Assembly (NCBI RefSeq): GCF_003254395.2
Contig: NC_037647.1
Coordinates: forward strand, 7,829,925-7,893,924
Source of the DNA: Apis mellifera
Lineage: Eukaryota > Arthropoda > Insecta > Hymenoptera > Apidae
DNA length: 64,000 nt
Reading direction: 5' to 3'
In this document: piece after piece, positions 38,453 to 51,625 of the stretch
How the letters are laid out: the number at the start of each line of letters is the position of its first letter
Position numbering within the stretch: position 1 is the stretch's first letter
Position numbers and translations under genes: made by a program
The notes under the pieces: generated by a model
The model's input: only the letters and a program-made list of their open reading frames with translations
Told to the model about the DNA's origin: nothing
Databases searched by the model: none

Positions 38453-39146
38453 GTACACCTTGCTTCGTTGCTCTTCCTAACAGTGTTACGCGTTCGCCTC
38501 CCCCCGTTCTTTCCAAGGGGAGCGAGGTTTTCGAGTTTTCGCCAAGAAAAGTATCTGTATAAGTAAGGAGATCGAGTTCCAATCTCAAGATCGTCGCGCG
38601 GGAGGAGTACGGAAAAAAGGACAATAGAGGATAAAGGGAAATCGTTACTCCGAAAGGATTATAACCGTTGGAGACGCGCCGAATGAACGGCCAGGGCCGT
38701 GACTATCGCCCTTCCCTCTCCTCTCTCCGTCCACTCTTTCTGGCCTTCGTTACATCCGAAACGAGAACGCCCCCGGCGCCTCCACTCGTTTCAATATAAT
38801 CAACCGGCTGTTTACGATGACAAGAATTTTTCGGGGCGCAATTAAGAAATTACCGGCCCATATATTGTGCCGTTTTATGCCCGCCCGTCCCTCGACAATG
38901 TATCTACACGTATATACGCGCGCATATATACACGTGAAACGGTCGTGACACGAGTCGTCCCATTGGCTATCCCGGGGCCCGACGGACAGACGCCAGGCGT
39001 CCACCCAGTCGCACGGATCTTTCTCTCTCACGGACCGGCTGCTGTTACGAGATTCCTTTCTGGACAGTCACTACTAATTTCACCTCGTAGTTTTATTGTC
39101 CAATCGTCCGTTACCACGAAACACCGTGTCGTAGTACTGTTCTTCC

Positions 39147-39170
39147 CTTCCTTCCTTCCTTCCTTCCTTT
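39147..39170. repeat. (TTCC)n tetranucleotide microsatellite
   Basis: About five TTCC units in a pyrimidine-rich stretch of the opa intron. Confidence 0.9.
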
Positions 39171-39609
39171 CTTTTTCTCTTCTTCAATTTTATCCCTATC
39201 TCCTCACAGGAGGAGGATATACTCGTCGTCTCGCCAACGAATCCCACCTCGTGAAATCACGGGGACCGAGTGAATCCATTAGCGGCTACATCTGTCGCTT
39301 GGCTGTCGTCGTTAATTGATTATACAACTTGTTTCGAGTTACAGCTATGGGGATTTTCCATGGTTACTATACACGGGAGGGGACGTTCGATCGTGTCGCG
39401 TGTTTGTTTTCAACCCTTTCGTGTTCTCAGACGAGAATATTTCAAACCGATTGCTAAAAACGAATAATGAAATTTCTCGCTATTATCAGAATCTTGAAAA
39501 ATCCGACCGCAATAATCTGCTTCTCAAGCTTCTCGAGGATTAACGTGGAGAGATTGGAGGAGGAATCTGTGAAATTCTTCTCCGTATACTGTATACGCAA
39601 TGTACAATA

Positions 39610-39628
39610 TAAGGTTGGTGCAAAGTAT
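39610..39628 (+). mobile_element. Possible solo mariner-like terminus
   Basis: TAAGGTTGGTGCAAAGTAT, preceded by TA, resembles the end of some mariner elements (TTAGGTTGGTGCAAAAGTAAT type). No second terminus or transposase sequence is visible nearby. It may be a remnant or chance. Confidence 0.25.
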
Positions 39629-42559
39629 CAAAGTTCACGAGTTTTCGTACGATGAACTCTGTTGCGGGTTCTTTAACGACCACCGCGAACGCCGCAAGGG
39701 AGAATTCAATTAAGGGTCCCGGGAAGGGGGGAGGGGAGCGCAATATTGTATCGCTTCTGATCGCATATTTCAACCGCGCTAACGTTACCACGCTATTTCC
39801 GTTCGCACGAATTTCACGCCTGCATCGTTCGACGAGCTCTCCTACGAGCGTCGTGCATTCCTATTTCCAATCTTGCAATTCAATCCGCGTGTCCGTCCAA
39901 CGCGGACCGAATCCCCTGCGCATCGATCGCCTCTCGATCGATCCGTCATCTCTCGTCAAATCCCATATATACAAGGATATTTTTTCCATCGACTTTTTTC
40001 CTTCCAAAGTTTTCGAATTCCAAACATCTTTTACCTGAGACCAAATTCTTTCGTATAAACGTGTGATATATTAATTGAAATATCTCTGCCTGAAGTTACA
40101 CTCTCGATTGAAAAGAAGGAATTTTTCCAATTTATATTCGACTCGAACGGGGGAGGGGGAGAAGGAGGAGATTCGATCGAAATTTCGATATACAGGCGGG
40201 ACGTTGTTGCATCATCGTGGCGGGACCTGGAAGATTAGGGTCCCGACTGTGCGAGGAGAGAAATCAATTAAAATTCATTTAGTTGGCGCGTCGTTCGGTG
40301 GCCCTCTTCCGACTCCCCCCCCCTTCTTTTCGAAATAAATTGGCATTTTCAAAAAACGCTCGCACGCATGGCTTCACGCTTTGTTTCCAGGCGTTCCCCG
40401 TTTCACGCGCGTGTACGCTCACGATGCCCCTTTATTGCCCTCGCCCTCCGCCCTTCTTTCATTCTCTTCTCCGCCGCGACTGCGCACACAAAAGCGAGTT
40501 CGACGCTGCTGATTCTTTGTTCTTTCTTTTTCTCTCTTTTTCTTTCTTTTTTTCTTTCTCGTTGTTTATCGTGGAAACAGCTCGGACAAATATTTTGCCT
40601 CGCGCTTATTCAACAATGATGGTTGCGCAACAATCCGAACGAGGTGAACGGGAGAAGCAGCGTCGAGTCACGTAATTACCGTCAAATTTCGTTGAAAAAA
40701 AGTATATATATATAGTGATAAAAAGTATAGAATAAGAAATAGTTTCTCGTCAGTGAATTCTGACCGATGCTCGAGGAAAACTAATGGATGATGATACGAT
40801 GAAAAAGTTTCCTGAAGAGACGTTCCCTTAAGAAGCTTCAGACAAAGTATTCAGAAGTTTGTTCGCAACTTTAACAACAAGCGAGCAAAGTTATTCCAAA
40901 GATTTTCTCTCTGTTTTTACGCTCGACGATCCAAGATGTACTCCCCTCCCCTGTCCCTCCGGAGAGTGTTTTTATCAAAGTGAAATTAGATTATAATTCC
41001 CGACTTAATGGAAATAAGAAAGATGGAAAGATGAAAGAGTTTCGTTGAAGTGATTATTAAAAAGACACGATTCTTAATTAATCGATCCTCCGTCGATTGT
41101 AAATTATTTCGAAATAAAATATCTTCCGATGAAACGTTATATAAATAATATTCGTTCCATTTTCTTCCCACCTTTTTAATTATCAAAGAAATTTTACTAT
41201 CGATCGGTCCAATCTTCCATTTCATTATCCATCAGTGATCAATGATCGCGTGGGGGAGTTGAAAAACCGTCTGGTATATATATATAAGTAACGTTCCTAT
41301 TAATCCGCAGATGCGACCCGTTGGAAACGGTGTCACCCATTAGGCGCAAATTGATATGCATTATAAAGAGAGACTATCCCCGTCGACAAAGAAGGATGAG
41401 ACGAGCCAACCGAAGAGATAAAAAAAAAGAAGAGAGAGAGAGAGAGAGAGAAGAAAGAAGAATAAACGCGTGTAAACGCGTCGATTCTTGCATGCGTGCG
41501 TGATACGAGTGACGCGACGATTGGTCGGATCGACAATGGTATCCCCTTTAGGACGAAGCGCCATTGGTCAGGATTTTCGGAGGGTTAGAGACGGAGTGGA
41601 ATAAGGGGATGATACGGGATGAGTCGTCGACCTGGGGGCTGTTGTGGAATAAGCGTTAAGTAGGGGCGAGCGTGTCGAGGAGAGAGAGGAAAAAAAAGGG
41701 GGACTCGGAGCGAGTAAATGGCTTCGACGCTCAACCAAACGATTGAATATTTTTCCCCGGCGACGAGAAGAATCAATCTCTCTCTTCTCATTTTGCATGG
41801 AAGGAAACTTTTTACCGATTATCATCGCGTGATAATTTCCTCAACGTCAACAACGTACGTAAGAATCGAGCAAATCGATTAAAATTTTTCCGCGCGTACG
41901 AGAGATCGAACGAGTGTGCAAAAAGACGAGTATTGCAATAATAATTCCGCGAGAGAAGGAGGGAGGAACGCGCAGAATAGAAAATAGGCAGCGTTTCCAA
42001 GGAAGGTGACAGGAGGGAAAAAGATGGGAGGAAATATTCCACGGGACAGGAAGCGGAAGAGTGGCGAAAGAAAAAGGAGAAGAGGGACGAGGAAGGAGGA
42101 TGATATTTGCGGCGGGAGTATATAATCGTCGAGGAAATCGACGAGGACGATCGACGACGCGGTAAAGCACCGTTCCAACGGGAGGAAGGGGGAGGACGAA
42201 CATTGTAAGTCTGTTGGTAACTAATGGCGGCCGGCCGTTGAGATCGGAATCGGAGATGCATGATCGGATTTATGCGAGGCCAATATGGAAAGCCGGGTCG
42301 GCTATTGTGATAAGGCGGCGTGACGTCGACAGAAACACGCTAAACCGACGTTCACCTCCCTCCCCCGCTCGCCGATTAGAATCTAGAGATTCCAGAGCCG
42401 CGCATACAAATTATTTTACCGATATCGATATATTCGCGGGGCCACGTGACGCCTCGACAGCTTTCCAATTATGAATATATTAACGTTGCGCGCTATTGGC
42501 CGCGATACGAATGAGTAATTAATTATCGATCGTGCGATCCGTTTAAGGGATTTCAGCGA

Positions 42560-43615
42560 ATTCTCGATCGATGGAATATATATATAAATCCATTGAGATA
42601 TTACGAGATCGGAAGCTGAAATACGAATTTCGTCTCGAACGAAATATTAAAATTGCACGATATTTTTTATCTTGCTTGTGAACGTCTTTTTCCATCGATT
42701 TTCATAGATCCAAGGATTAAAATTGGTGGATGCACGATACTTTTTATACACTGTTCACGGATTTTCGTGGATAAAAATCGATGGAGATATTAAAATTGGT
42801 GGACGCATTATTTATGCTTGCTGCAAACTATGAATGATCTCATGAAAGAAATATTAAAATTGGAAGATGCATGGGATTTTTTATACTTTTATACTATAAC
42901 CTATTCACGAATTCTCATGAACGAAATATTAAAATTGGAAGATACGATTTTTTATACTTGTTACAACTTATTCACAAATGGACGAAATATTAAAATTGAA
43001 GGATGCACGATATTTTTTATATTTGTTACAAACTATTCACGAATTCTCGTAGACGTCGATAGACATATTAAAATTGGAAACGTTTGCTACAAATTATTCG
43101 TGAATTCTCATGGATGAGATGTTAAAATTGAAGGATGCGGTTACTTTTTATTGCTACAAACTTTTCACGAATTTCCATGGATGAAATATTAAAATTGAAA
43201 GATGCAGTTATTTTTTATTGCTACAAACTATTCACGAATTTTCGTAGACGTCGATAGACATATTAAAATTGGAAACGTTTGCTACGAATTATTCGCGAAT
43301 TCTCATGGATGAGATGTTAAAATTGAAGGATGCAGTTATTTTTTATTGCTACAAACTTTTCACGAATTTCCATGGATGAAATATTAAAATTGGAAGATGC
43401 ACGATATTTTTTACGCTTGCTACGAATTATTCGTCAACTCTCATGGAAATATTAAAATTGGAGAATGCACGATACTTTTCACAAACTATTCTCGTGGATA
43501 AAGATCGATAGAGATATTAAAATTGGACGAAGCACGATACGTTTTACACGTGCTACAAACTGTTCGCGAATTCTCGATCGATTAGCATATTAAAATTGAT
43601 ACACCGTGTAAGACA
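42560..43615. repeat. AT-rich short-unit tandem array (~55-80-bp unit, ~15 copies)
   Basis: ATATTAAAATTGGAAGATGC, followed by ACGATATTTTTTATACTTG, CTACAAACTATTCACGAATT and CTCATGGATGAA, recurs about every 70 bp (for example near 42643, 42788, 42850, 42929, 43260, 43380 and 43515). Two adjacent multi-unit blocks (about 43020-43150 and 43220-43360) are nearly identical, suggesting higher-order duplication. Confidence 0.88.
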
Positions 43616-45784
43616 CCTTGCACGCTTGGTCCACGAACGATTCTCGAACGATGACAAGACGCGATCCGCCGAGGCGAGACGACGAAAGCGCATCGAGATC
43701 TTTCCGCGCGAAAGATCGATCCGATGAGCGGGTTTTCGAGCGGAGTTCGATTACAGAGGATGGAACGAGAGAGCGACGGCAACGCGATGCAATGGCGAAC
43801 GAGCGAACGGCGATCGATAATCGATCTCGTTCAACGTTACGATCTCGACGTTAACTGCCTACGATTTCGAAACGCCTCTGTCGGCGTTCGTTGCCTCGCT
43901 CGATCCTTTCTTGATCATTGATTTAAAGCGAATCGATGTCGCGAACCAGAGATCCGAATCGAGGTTAAATCGGGCCGAGTTTTATCTCCGTTTACGCGCC
44001 TATTTGCATATTTTTCTTATCTCTTTAACCAGGCGCTTTTTTCCCTTCCTTATCGAATTTTCATGACATTAAGCGACAAGGAATTCGACGTACTTGAATC
44101 TAATTAATTAACGCAACCTTTTTCAAGCGACGGTATTAAATTTTTTAATAACAACCAACCGACTCGTTCACTCGAAACACTGGCAATAATTTTCACGTTA
44201 AGAAATTATTTTTATTATTTTTATTAACTAAAATTATACAATAACGCGTACAGCGACAGGTGATCGATCTTTCAAAAATTTTTTAAAGAAAATCTGCTAT
44301 ACATATATACATATGTATATGATGTATATGTATATATGAATGCTCTGCCAACCCAATACGTATTTCTACGCACAATTTTAATCGTGACACAGAGATAAAA
44401 GATCGGAAAGAAAGATCAGAAGGATATTTCACGAGATGAATCCTCGACGTCTCGTCAAGTCGAGGAGGAGCGAGAGAGGAAGGATAAGGCCGCGGGTCGA
44501 TAAGGTGTTTCGCGCGTGCACAGCTCGAAAACCGAGCCACCAATAAAAAACCACCCCAGGTTCCTGTTTCTGAGCCGCGTGGCTTTTGTTGTTCGCCTAC
44601 ACCTTCATCGATCGGCCCGACACCGGTCCCTCGCTCATCTTTGACAGCGCGGAACGCGAGGCGAGAGATACGCGAAACGCCTGCCGGAAACGCCACCTCT
44701 ATAGGCCCCTCTTTCCTCCCTCGAAAACCAACCTTCAGCGGACACCGTCGATACAGAATCGAGATAAACGTTCCATCTCCTCGATCGCGTATGAGAATCG
44801 AGGAAGGAATAATTACAAAGAGAGTGTTCGGATACGATATTTAAAACTCGTGAAAAGAGGAGGATATGACCTCCTTTTGGATCATTTAAAAAATCCTTAA
44901 AGATATTAATTCTCTCGAAAAGGAGAAAATTGCAATGCAGAAATATTCCGAGTTTTCGAAGAAGGAGAAAAAGTAATTTCGAAAAGGAAACTTCGAAACT
45001 CGTCCCTTTCATCGAACAATCTCTCGATCAGCTTATCTCCCTGCAAATATGCGCGCGGGATGAAGAGAGCGAGGCGGATGAGAGAGAAACGGTGAAGCTT
45101 ATTGTACGGTAGCAGAGGGGGAGGAGGGTCATTAAAAGAGGATTCATGCGTCGAAATGTGCGGCGGCTGGGTTGCATCCGCGATGCCCCGAGGCGTGGCC
45201 GGCCCGCGTATATTATTTGAAACTGATTTAGACGGAAAGATTTGTTGCGAACGGCCACGCGAGAGATGCGGTGGGCAGAGATGGTTCGCCGCTGGCGCTC
45301 CTCGAACGGCGTCGTAACCGTCCCGAGTCCTCGCCATATTCCACGTTACACGCCTTCAACCTGTCGATAATCCCGTCCACGAACGCGGGTTTAAAACTTG
45401 GACGACTCTATTCCACGCGTAGCCGAGCCGCGGTTGTTCGAAACGACGAATCGGGGGGACACATTGTCTGTCGAGGCTTGTTGAGAAATGTTGGAGGAGG
45501 GATCATCGTGTCACGAAATTAATTTAACGACGTTCTAATCGAATATTCTTATGGGATACTCGTGAGAATATGAGTTATTTCGATCGAAAGATACGATTTT
45601 TAGTACGATTTAGGCCGATACACTTGTAATCGTAATTCAAAAGTTCAAAGGGATTTGAAATTTCCAATGTTTTCGATAGACTCGTTAAAATCGAGCGATG
45701 GATCGAGCTGATTGACTGATCATCGGCAAAGAAAACAATTACTCGAACGACTCATCGAGATTCGACAGCTTGAGTATCCCAAAG

Positions 45785-46579
45785 AATCTAAAAAAATTTC
45801 AAATTTTACAAATGCAATTTACATTTGTAAATGTCAATACAGAAACATCGATAGATTCGATAATTTGACTAAAAATTAAAAATTCTAAATTCTACAAATG
45901 CAATTTACATTTGACATCTCAATAATTTGAAATCTTTCGCAAACTTTATCCATCTAGGATGAAGAAACATCGCATCGATACATTTGACAGCTTGACTGAA
46001 AATTCTACAGACGCAATTTACATTTGTTACCCCAATAATTTGAAATCTTTCGCAAACTTTACACTTAGGACGAAGATGAAGAAACATCGCATCGACAATC
46101 AAAAATCCCAGAGAATTCAAAAAAAAATTCCAAATGTAATTTACATTTGACATCTCAATAATTCGAAATCTTTCGCAAACTTTATCCATCTAAGATGAAG
46201 GCGAAGAAACATCACATTCATTCGACAATTTGACTAAAAATTCCAAATTCTCTTAAATATAAATACAATTTACATTTGACATTATAATAATTGGAAACGA
46301 TTCGAACTTTGTCCATCTAGGATAAAAATGAAGAAACATCGATACATTCCAACAACTTGATCAAAAATTTCCAATTCTCTAAATGCAATTTACATTTGAC
46401 ATCCCAATAATTGGATTCGAACTTTATCCATCTAGGATAAAAGAAATATCGATACATTCCAAAAATTTGACCAAAAATTCCAAATTCTATAAATGCAATT
46501 TACATTTGACATCCCAATAATTGAAAACTTACTCGAACTTTATCCAACGAAGAAACATCGTATTATTCGAGAGAATCCA
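45785..46579. repeat. AT-rich tandem array (~86-130-bp unit), left of mariner
   Basis: GCAATTTACATTTGACATC recurs near 45814, 45900, 46013, 46135, 46265, 46387 and 46495, with AATAATTTGAAATCTTTCGC, CTTTATCCATCTAGGATGAA and GAAACATCGATACATTC between. A similar CGATACATTCGAACAATT phrase reappears at 47478-47495, directly after the mariner end, so the array probably continued there before insertion. Confidence 0.85.
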
Positions 46580-47478
46580 TGAAGTTGATGACGACCTAAT
46601 CAAAGCAATAATCGATTCGGATCGTCATAGTACAACTCGTGAGATTGCAGAGAAGCTTCATGTATCGCGTACATGCATTGAAAACTACTTAAAACAACTT
46701 GGCTATGTTCAAAAACTCGATACATGGGTTCCTCACGAACTGAAAGAAAAGCATTTAACGCAACGCATTAACAGCTGCGATTTGCTAAAGAAACGTAATG
46801 AAAATGATCCATTTTTAAAACGATTGATAACTGGCGATGAAAAATGGGTTGTTTACAACAATATCAAGCGGAAAATATCGTGGAGCAGGCCACGTGAACC
46901 AGCTCAAACAACATCAAAAGCTAGTATTCATCAAAAGAAAATTTTGTTATCAGTTTGGTGGGATTACAAAGGAATTATCTATTTTGAACTCTTACCACCT
47001 AACCGAACGATCAATTCTGTTGTCTACATTGAACAACTAACGAAATTAAACAATGCGGTTGAAGAAAAGCGGCCCGAATTGACAAATCGAAAAGTTGTTG
47101 TATTCCATCGTAACAATGTAAGGCTACGCACATCTTTGGTCACTCGGCAAAAATTATTGGAGCTTGGTTGAGATGTTTTGCCACATCCACCATAAGTCCT
47201 GATCTTGCACCATCTGATTACTTTTTGTTTCGATCTTTACAAAACTCCTTGAATGGTAAAAATTTCAATAATGATGATGATATCAAATCGTACCTGATTC
47301 ACTTTTGCTAATAAAAACCACAAGTTTTATGAACGTAGGATTATGATGCTGCCTGAAAGATGGCAAAAGGTCATTGATCAAAATGGGCAACGCATTACAG
47401 AATAAAGTTACTTAGTTCCATGAAAAAATTGTCTTTGATTTTCTAAAAAAAATCCGCAATTACTTAGTTGCCAACCCG
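46580..47478 (+). pseudogene. Mariner (Tc1/mariner) transposase pseudogene, 5'-truncated
   Basis: The open part of the frame matches a mariner transposase from the EVDDDL segment onward: the end of the N-terminal helix-turn-helix (REIAEKLHVS), the WVPHEL linker and the first catalytic Asp in TGDEKW (46836-46838). The N-terminal part and the left inverted repeat are missing, and the frame is joined to repeat-array sequence instead. The second catalytic Asp of the D,D34D triad is Asn (AAC at 47112-47114, within HRNN). A TGA at 47169-47171 replaces a conserved Trp. A base appears lost near 47200, before SPDLAPSDYF, and a further shift occurs near 47305. The right end, CGCAATTACTTAGTTGCCAA to about 47478, is a mariner-type terminal repeat next to a TA. 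The element is inactive. The family resembles mariners known from honey bees, but I did not identify the exact copy. Confidence 0.93.
47450..47478. mobile_element. Right terminal inverted repeat of the mariner
   Basis: Read on the minus strand it begins GGGTTGGCAACTAAGTAATT, the typical end of bee-type mariners, and is followed on the + strand by TA (47480-47481), the mariner target dinucleotide. One or two outermost bases differ from the usual TTAGG end. No matching left repeat was found. Confidence 0.7.
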
Positions 47479-48844
47479 ATACATTCGAACAATTCGAAAC
47501 TGTTTGCCTAATACGAGCAAGCATCGATACATCCGTGCACACTTGCGCGTAATTTGATCGTCGTTCGGACGAAAAGATAGACCCCGCCACGGGCGGTTCC
47601 ATTCGCGTTGGTCGATGAACACCACCAGCTTACAAGGGAGCCGGTTCACGAAGGCGGAAACGGGTGTTGATACAGTTAATGGCGCGCGTCGGCGCTTGAT
47701 GGACAAGCGATGGCGATCGGCAAGACGGAGACGAGGAAGCGCGCGTCCCGGATGAGCCGCGTGAGGGATCCGGGACACGCGCGCGGAACCCGCGATAAAC
47801 ACAAGATAGGGCACTCGATCGATCTGCCTTCTGGAAAAACAGAACCGGTTAATTATTGCGCCGATCGCGCCCACCCTTTTCGATCTCTCGCCACTCTCGC
47901 CCGGCCAGTCAGCTGAAAAAATAACGAGGCCACGCGCGAGCCAGCTTCCTCTCCCTCTTCCCTTTCCTCCTCTCCTTCTCCACGCTTATCGATTTATCAC
48001 ACAGAGACTTTCTCGCTTCTTCGCGCCATTATTTACTTCCTGCTCGATTTCAATATGAAATTCCTTGATATAAATTGAGAATTTAATACATACATTTTTA
48101 ATTTTTAATTTCATTTCATTTGGATGGATCTTGGAGAGGAACGCGTCGTTGACGTCTCTCGTAAACGGAAGAAACAACGGTTAAACGATGGTGATCGATC
48201 GCGATTTTATGGATCAGAGATACGTTTCAATTCGCTTTGCCTCGTTGAGATTGAAATAAATACTTCCTTCTGGGTATATCGTAACGAGCGCTGATTATCC
48301 CAAAGCAATCTTTATCTCTATAAAATCGAAGCGGATCTTGATCGTTAGATCGTATCGCGTTATCTTGATACGATTAAAAAATTAAGCGAGGCGTCTTGGA
48401 AAAAATTATCTTGCATTCCTTTTCCTCGCTCGATCGCTAATTTAAACGAGTAAGTAAGTGATATTGCTCGGAGCACAGCTGTTGGATAGAAAGAGAGAGA
48501 GAGAGGGGATCGATAAAATCGAAGCGCATCGTTTTCCATTAAATTACCTCGGGGTGTGTGTTCCGGTTGTACGAGGAGATCCTCCTTGCGGTAGCCGCGT
48601 GTCGCGTTAGCTCACAATTAGCGTCGCGCGGTTTCCAAGGCTTCTCGTCAACCGTCTGCAGCGTTAATGAGAAACCTGTTTGTCACGTTCACCGCTCATT
48701 CAGCCCGATCTCGCACCCCTCCCCTCTCGACCTTTATCCTCGATCGATCGGTCAAAGCCTCTCCAACGTTAAAAATTGCCAATCACTAATGTCGCACGAG
48801 AGATTTTTTTCATTCCCTGTCTCCCTGTCCCGGTGGTGATGGCC

Positions 48845-49350
48845 AATTGCAATTTCAAATTTCACTTATAACACGCAAATATATATTTAGAAAACTCTTG
48901 TTCCTTCGGCTATGATCGTTACACACGTTCTTCTTCTCGAGGAGAAAAAAATTGCAGCTTCCGTTCAAATTTCACTTTGCAAACATATTTAAAAAAATCT
49001 TCGTTCTAACTTAACCTTCGTAGGATAGGATCATTATACAGGTATTCTTCTTTTGAAAAAAGAAATTGATTATCTAACAACTCGTAATTGCAGCTTTGTT
49101 TTCACTTCGAAAATATATTTAGAAAATTCTAACTCAACTCGGCTAGGATTAAATATACAGATATTCTTCTTCTCGAAGAAAAAAAGAAAAAGAAATTATC
49201 CATCAACACGTTATTCGTAATTGCAACTTTGTTTTCGTTCACTTAATATATATTTAGAAGATTCTAATTCAATTTGGATCGTGTACAGGTATTCCTCTTC
49301 TCAAAAAAAAGGATCGATTACCTAACAACACGTAATTGCAGCTTTGTTTT
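48845..49350. repeat. Degenerate tandem array (~110-135-bp unit)
   Basis: AATTGCAGCTTTGTTTTC-type phrases occur near 48848, 48951, 49086, 49220 and 49335. Each is followed by ATATATTTAGAAAAsTCT and then a TTCTTCTTCTCGA block. Copies are strongly diverged. Confidence 0.7.
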
Positions 49351-49616
49351 CGTGTGTAGAATAGAAACGGAAACGGGATATTATTATAGAGTTTCCTGGG
49401 AATTAAAATCGGATCGAATCTAGGCGAGAACAAGATCCGATCATCGTTCGAATGCTTGTGCTGACGCAAATGCGTAGGTGCAAGTGGAACCGTGGCGCGC
49501 GAACAACAGGGTGGGGAAAAAGAAATCAAACATTTCTGGTTATCCTCCGCGGAATGGAGCTGTTCGACGAGAAAATAACTCCGTGAACCTCCTTCCGACC
49601 GACTCTTTTCTCCCCT

Positions 49617-49618
<2 letters not shown>

Positions 49619-49652
<34 letters not shown>
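49619..49652. repeat. (CTC/CTT)n trinucleotide tract
   Basis: Alternating CTC and CTT triplets, all pyrimidine on the + strand. Confidence 0.9.
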
Positions 49653-49653
<1 letters not shown>

Positions 49654-50967
49654 GCCCGTTTCCGCGGATATCGCGATCGGTAAAATAACGGCGGTGAAAA
49701 TTAAACGGTGCTAAGTGACCGTGTGTTATTCTGTTTGCGAGAGGGGAGAAGGGGGACACGCTCGAAAAAGTCTGCTTAACGATCGTCCGACCGTCCGGCC
49801 GCTTCCGTTAGTTAACAAGCGATATCTTTTTTTTCGTTTTCTTTTTCTTTTTTCGACGGTCGAGGAACAGCGTGGCTCCAAAGGAGGAATCGGGGAAAAA
49901 TCGAGAGAGGCAGAAGCAACGAGAGCGATGATCCAGACCGAGATCCAACTCGTTTCTAAATATTTTCACCGAGTCCCTTCTTCTCGCGCGATTTCGTACA
50001 CACGTGTCGTTTAAAAATCTGTACTCTTTCTTCCGTCGCGCGTCTATTAACAAACCGACGTTATGACACGTTCGAATAAACTTATTTCTCATATATTACG
50101 TTTCTTTAAGTTACAGCTGATAGAGTCGGCGTAATCGAACGTGTCAACGCTAATCTCTTTCAATGTCTCTTCAACCGTTATCAGTTAACTCAGAGTTGCG
50201 CAGAGTGTCGAGTAAATTTACGACGCCCGGCTTACTTAAACGGGCAATTCCCAACTATTCCACGATCCATCTATCGATCCATACATCTGCGCGCGACAAC
50301 TCGTTAAATTAAATTTAACACTCGTACACGGTTATTATATAAAAAAACTTTTTTCTTACTCGTTCGAAAACCCGATACAATCGCCTTATATAAGAATCTT
50401 TCTAATCTCCAATGTATCCGTAAAAAGACAAGACACGGCCATGTTAATTAGCCTGTGTCGATCGTGGTAAGAGTCCGTCCACGAATCCAATTCCGGCCAA
50501 GGATTCAATTTCCCCGCGTCTCGGGACAAACTGGCCTTTCACCAAAGAGGTATATATCCATCCGGTTCCACGGGATGGAAGGCAACAATGAGAGAAGCGA
50601 CGGGTAACCGAAGACGGGGTAAATCACTCGACAAGCGGATGCTTGCCACCGCGGCTACGGTAGTACCGCGCGCGGAATAATGCGGTTGCCAAGCGCGCGG
50701 CGCTGCTAAACACGGTTGGCCCACAATGACGATCATCGAGAAAATATCGAGTGTCCGTAACATTATACTTTTTCGCCGTTTAAATGGCAGCGTCGGTACA
50801 CCCAAGAGAGAGAGATATATATATATATATATACATCGACTCTCCACTTGCCTCTCGCGCGCTTCTTTCGCGCGTTCCCTTCGTTCCTGCCCCACGGGAC
50901 ACCAGGTATCGAGCGGATCATCGACTGACACGCCTCGGCTAGGAATTTCTTCGCATTTTCGAGCTTC

Positions 50968-51625
50968 AGAATAGGCGTATCGTTTACGATACAAGAGGGG
51001 GAGGGGGTTCGTGTTGGTCGTGGTTTTTCAGGCGGTTCTCCGTGATCTCCTTTTATTTTCGACGGTGTGAAATTCCAGCATCTCTTGGATTTGATTCTTT
51101 ATTACGGATGTAGATTCGTCAGGAAGTATATATATAAAGATTCGGGGAAATTGGAGCATCTTTTTAGATTTTGAACGTTGGAAATAGGCGTATCGTTTAC
51201 CATAGAGAGGATTGGTGGTCCCTTTTATTTTGAATTGTCAAATTCAAAGTATTTCTTGGATCTAGAGGAAGAATCCCTTCTTTGTTTTGAATATTGTGAA
51301 ATTTCAGTATCTTTGGATATGATTTATTAAAAATAGAGAGAGAAAGAGAAATGTGCGATACGATTCTTTGTCACGGATGTAGATTTGTCAGGAAGAATAC
51401 AGAGACTTATTTTTAGATTTTGAAAATAGGCGTATCGTTTACCATAGAGAGGATTGGTGGTCCCTTTTATTTTGAATTGTCAAATTCAAAGTATTTCTTG
51501 AATCCAGAGGAAGAATCCCTTTTTTGTTTTATTAAAGAGAGAAATGTGTGATACGATTCTTTGTCACGGACGTAGATTTGTCAGGAAGAATAAAAAGAGA
51601 GAGAGAGATTTAAGGAATCTTTGGA
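50968..51625. repeat. Diverged tandem array (~210-240-bp unit)
   Basis: ATAGGCGTATCGTTTACCAT occurs at about 51184 and 51425, with a first, less similar copy at about 50972. It is followed by AGAGGATTGGTGGTCCCTTT, AAATTCAAAGTATTTCTTGG and GATACGATTCTTTGTCACGG. The repeat of CACGGA.GTAGATTTGTCAGG near 51105, 51375 and 51567 confirms the period. Confidence 0.75.

Noticed and set aside
38447..38562. Continuation of the opa frame to a stop at 38562 as the true C-terminus
   Set aside because: A consensus donor sits exactly at the family's conserved intron position and the following residues match no ZIC sequence. It is kept only as a possible read-through isoform.
46521..46579. First residues of the 46.5 kb open frame as the real transposase N-terminus
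   Set aside because: These codons are tandem-array sequence (array units end here), not the mariner N-terminal domain. The start is accidental.
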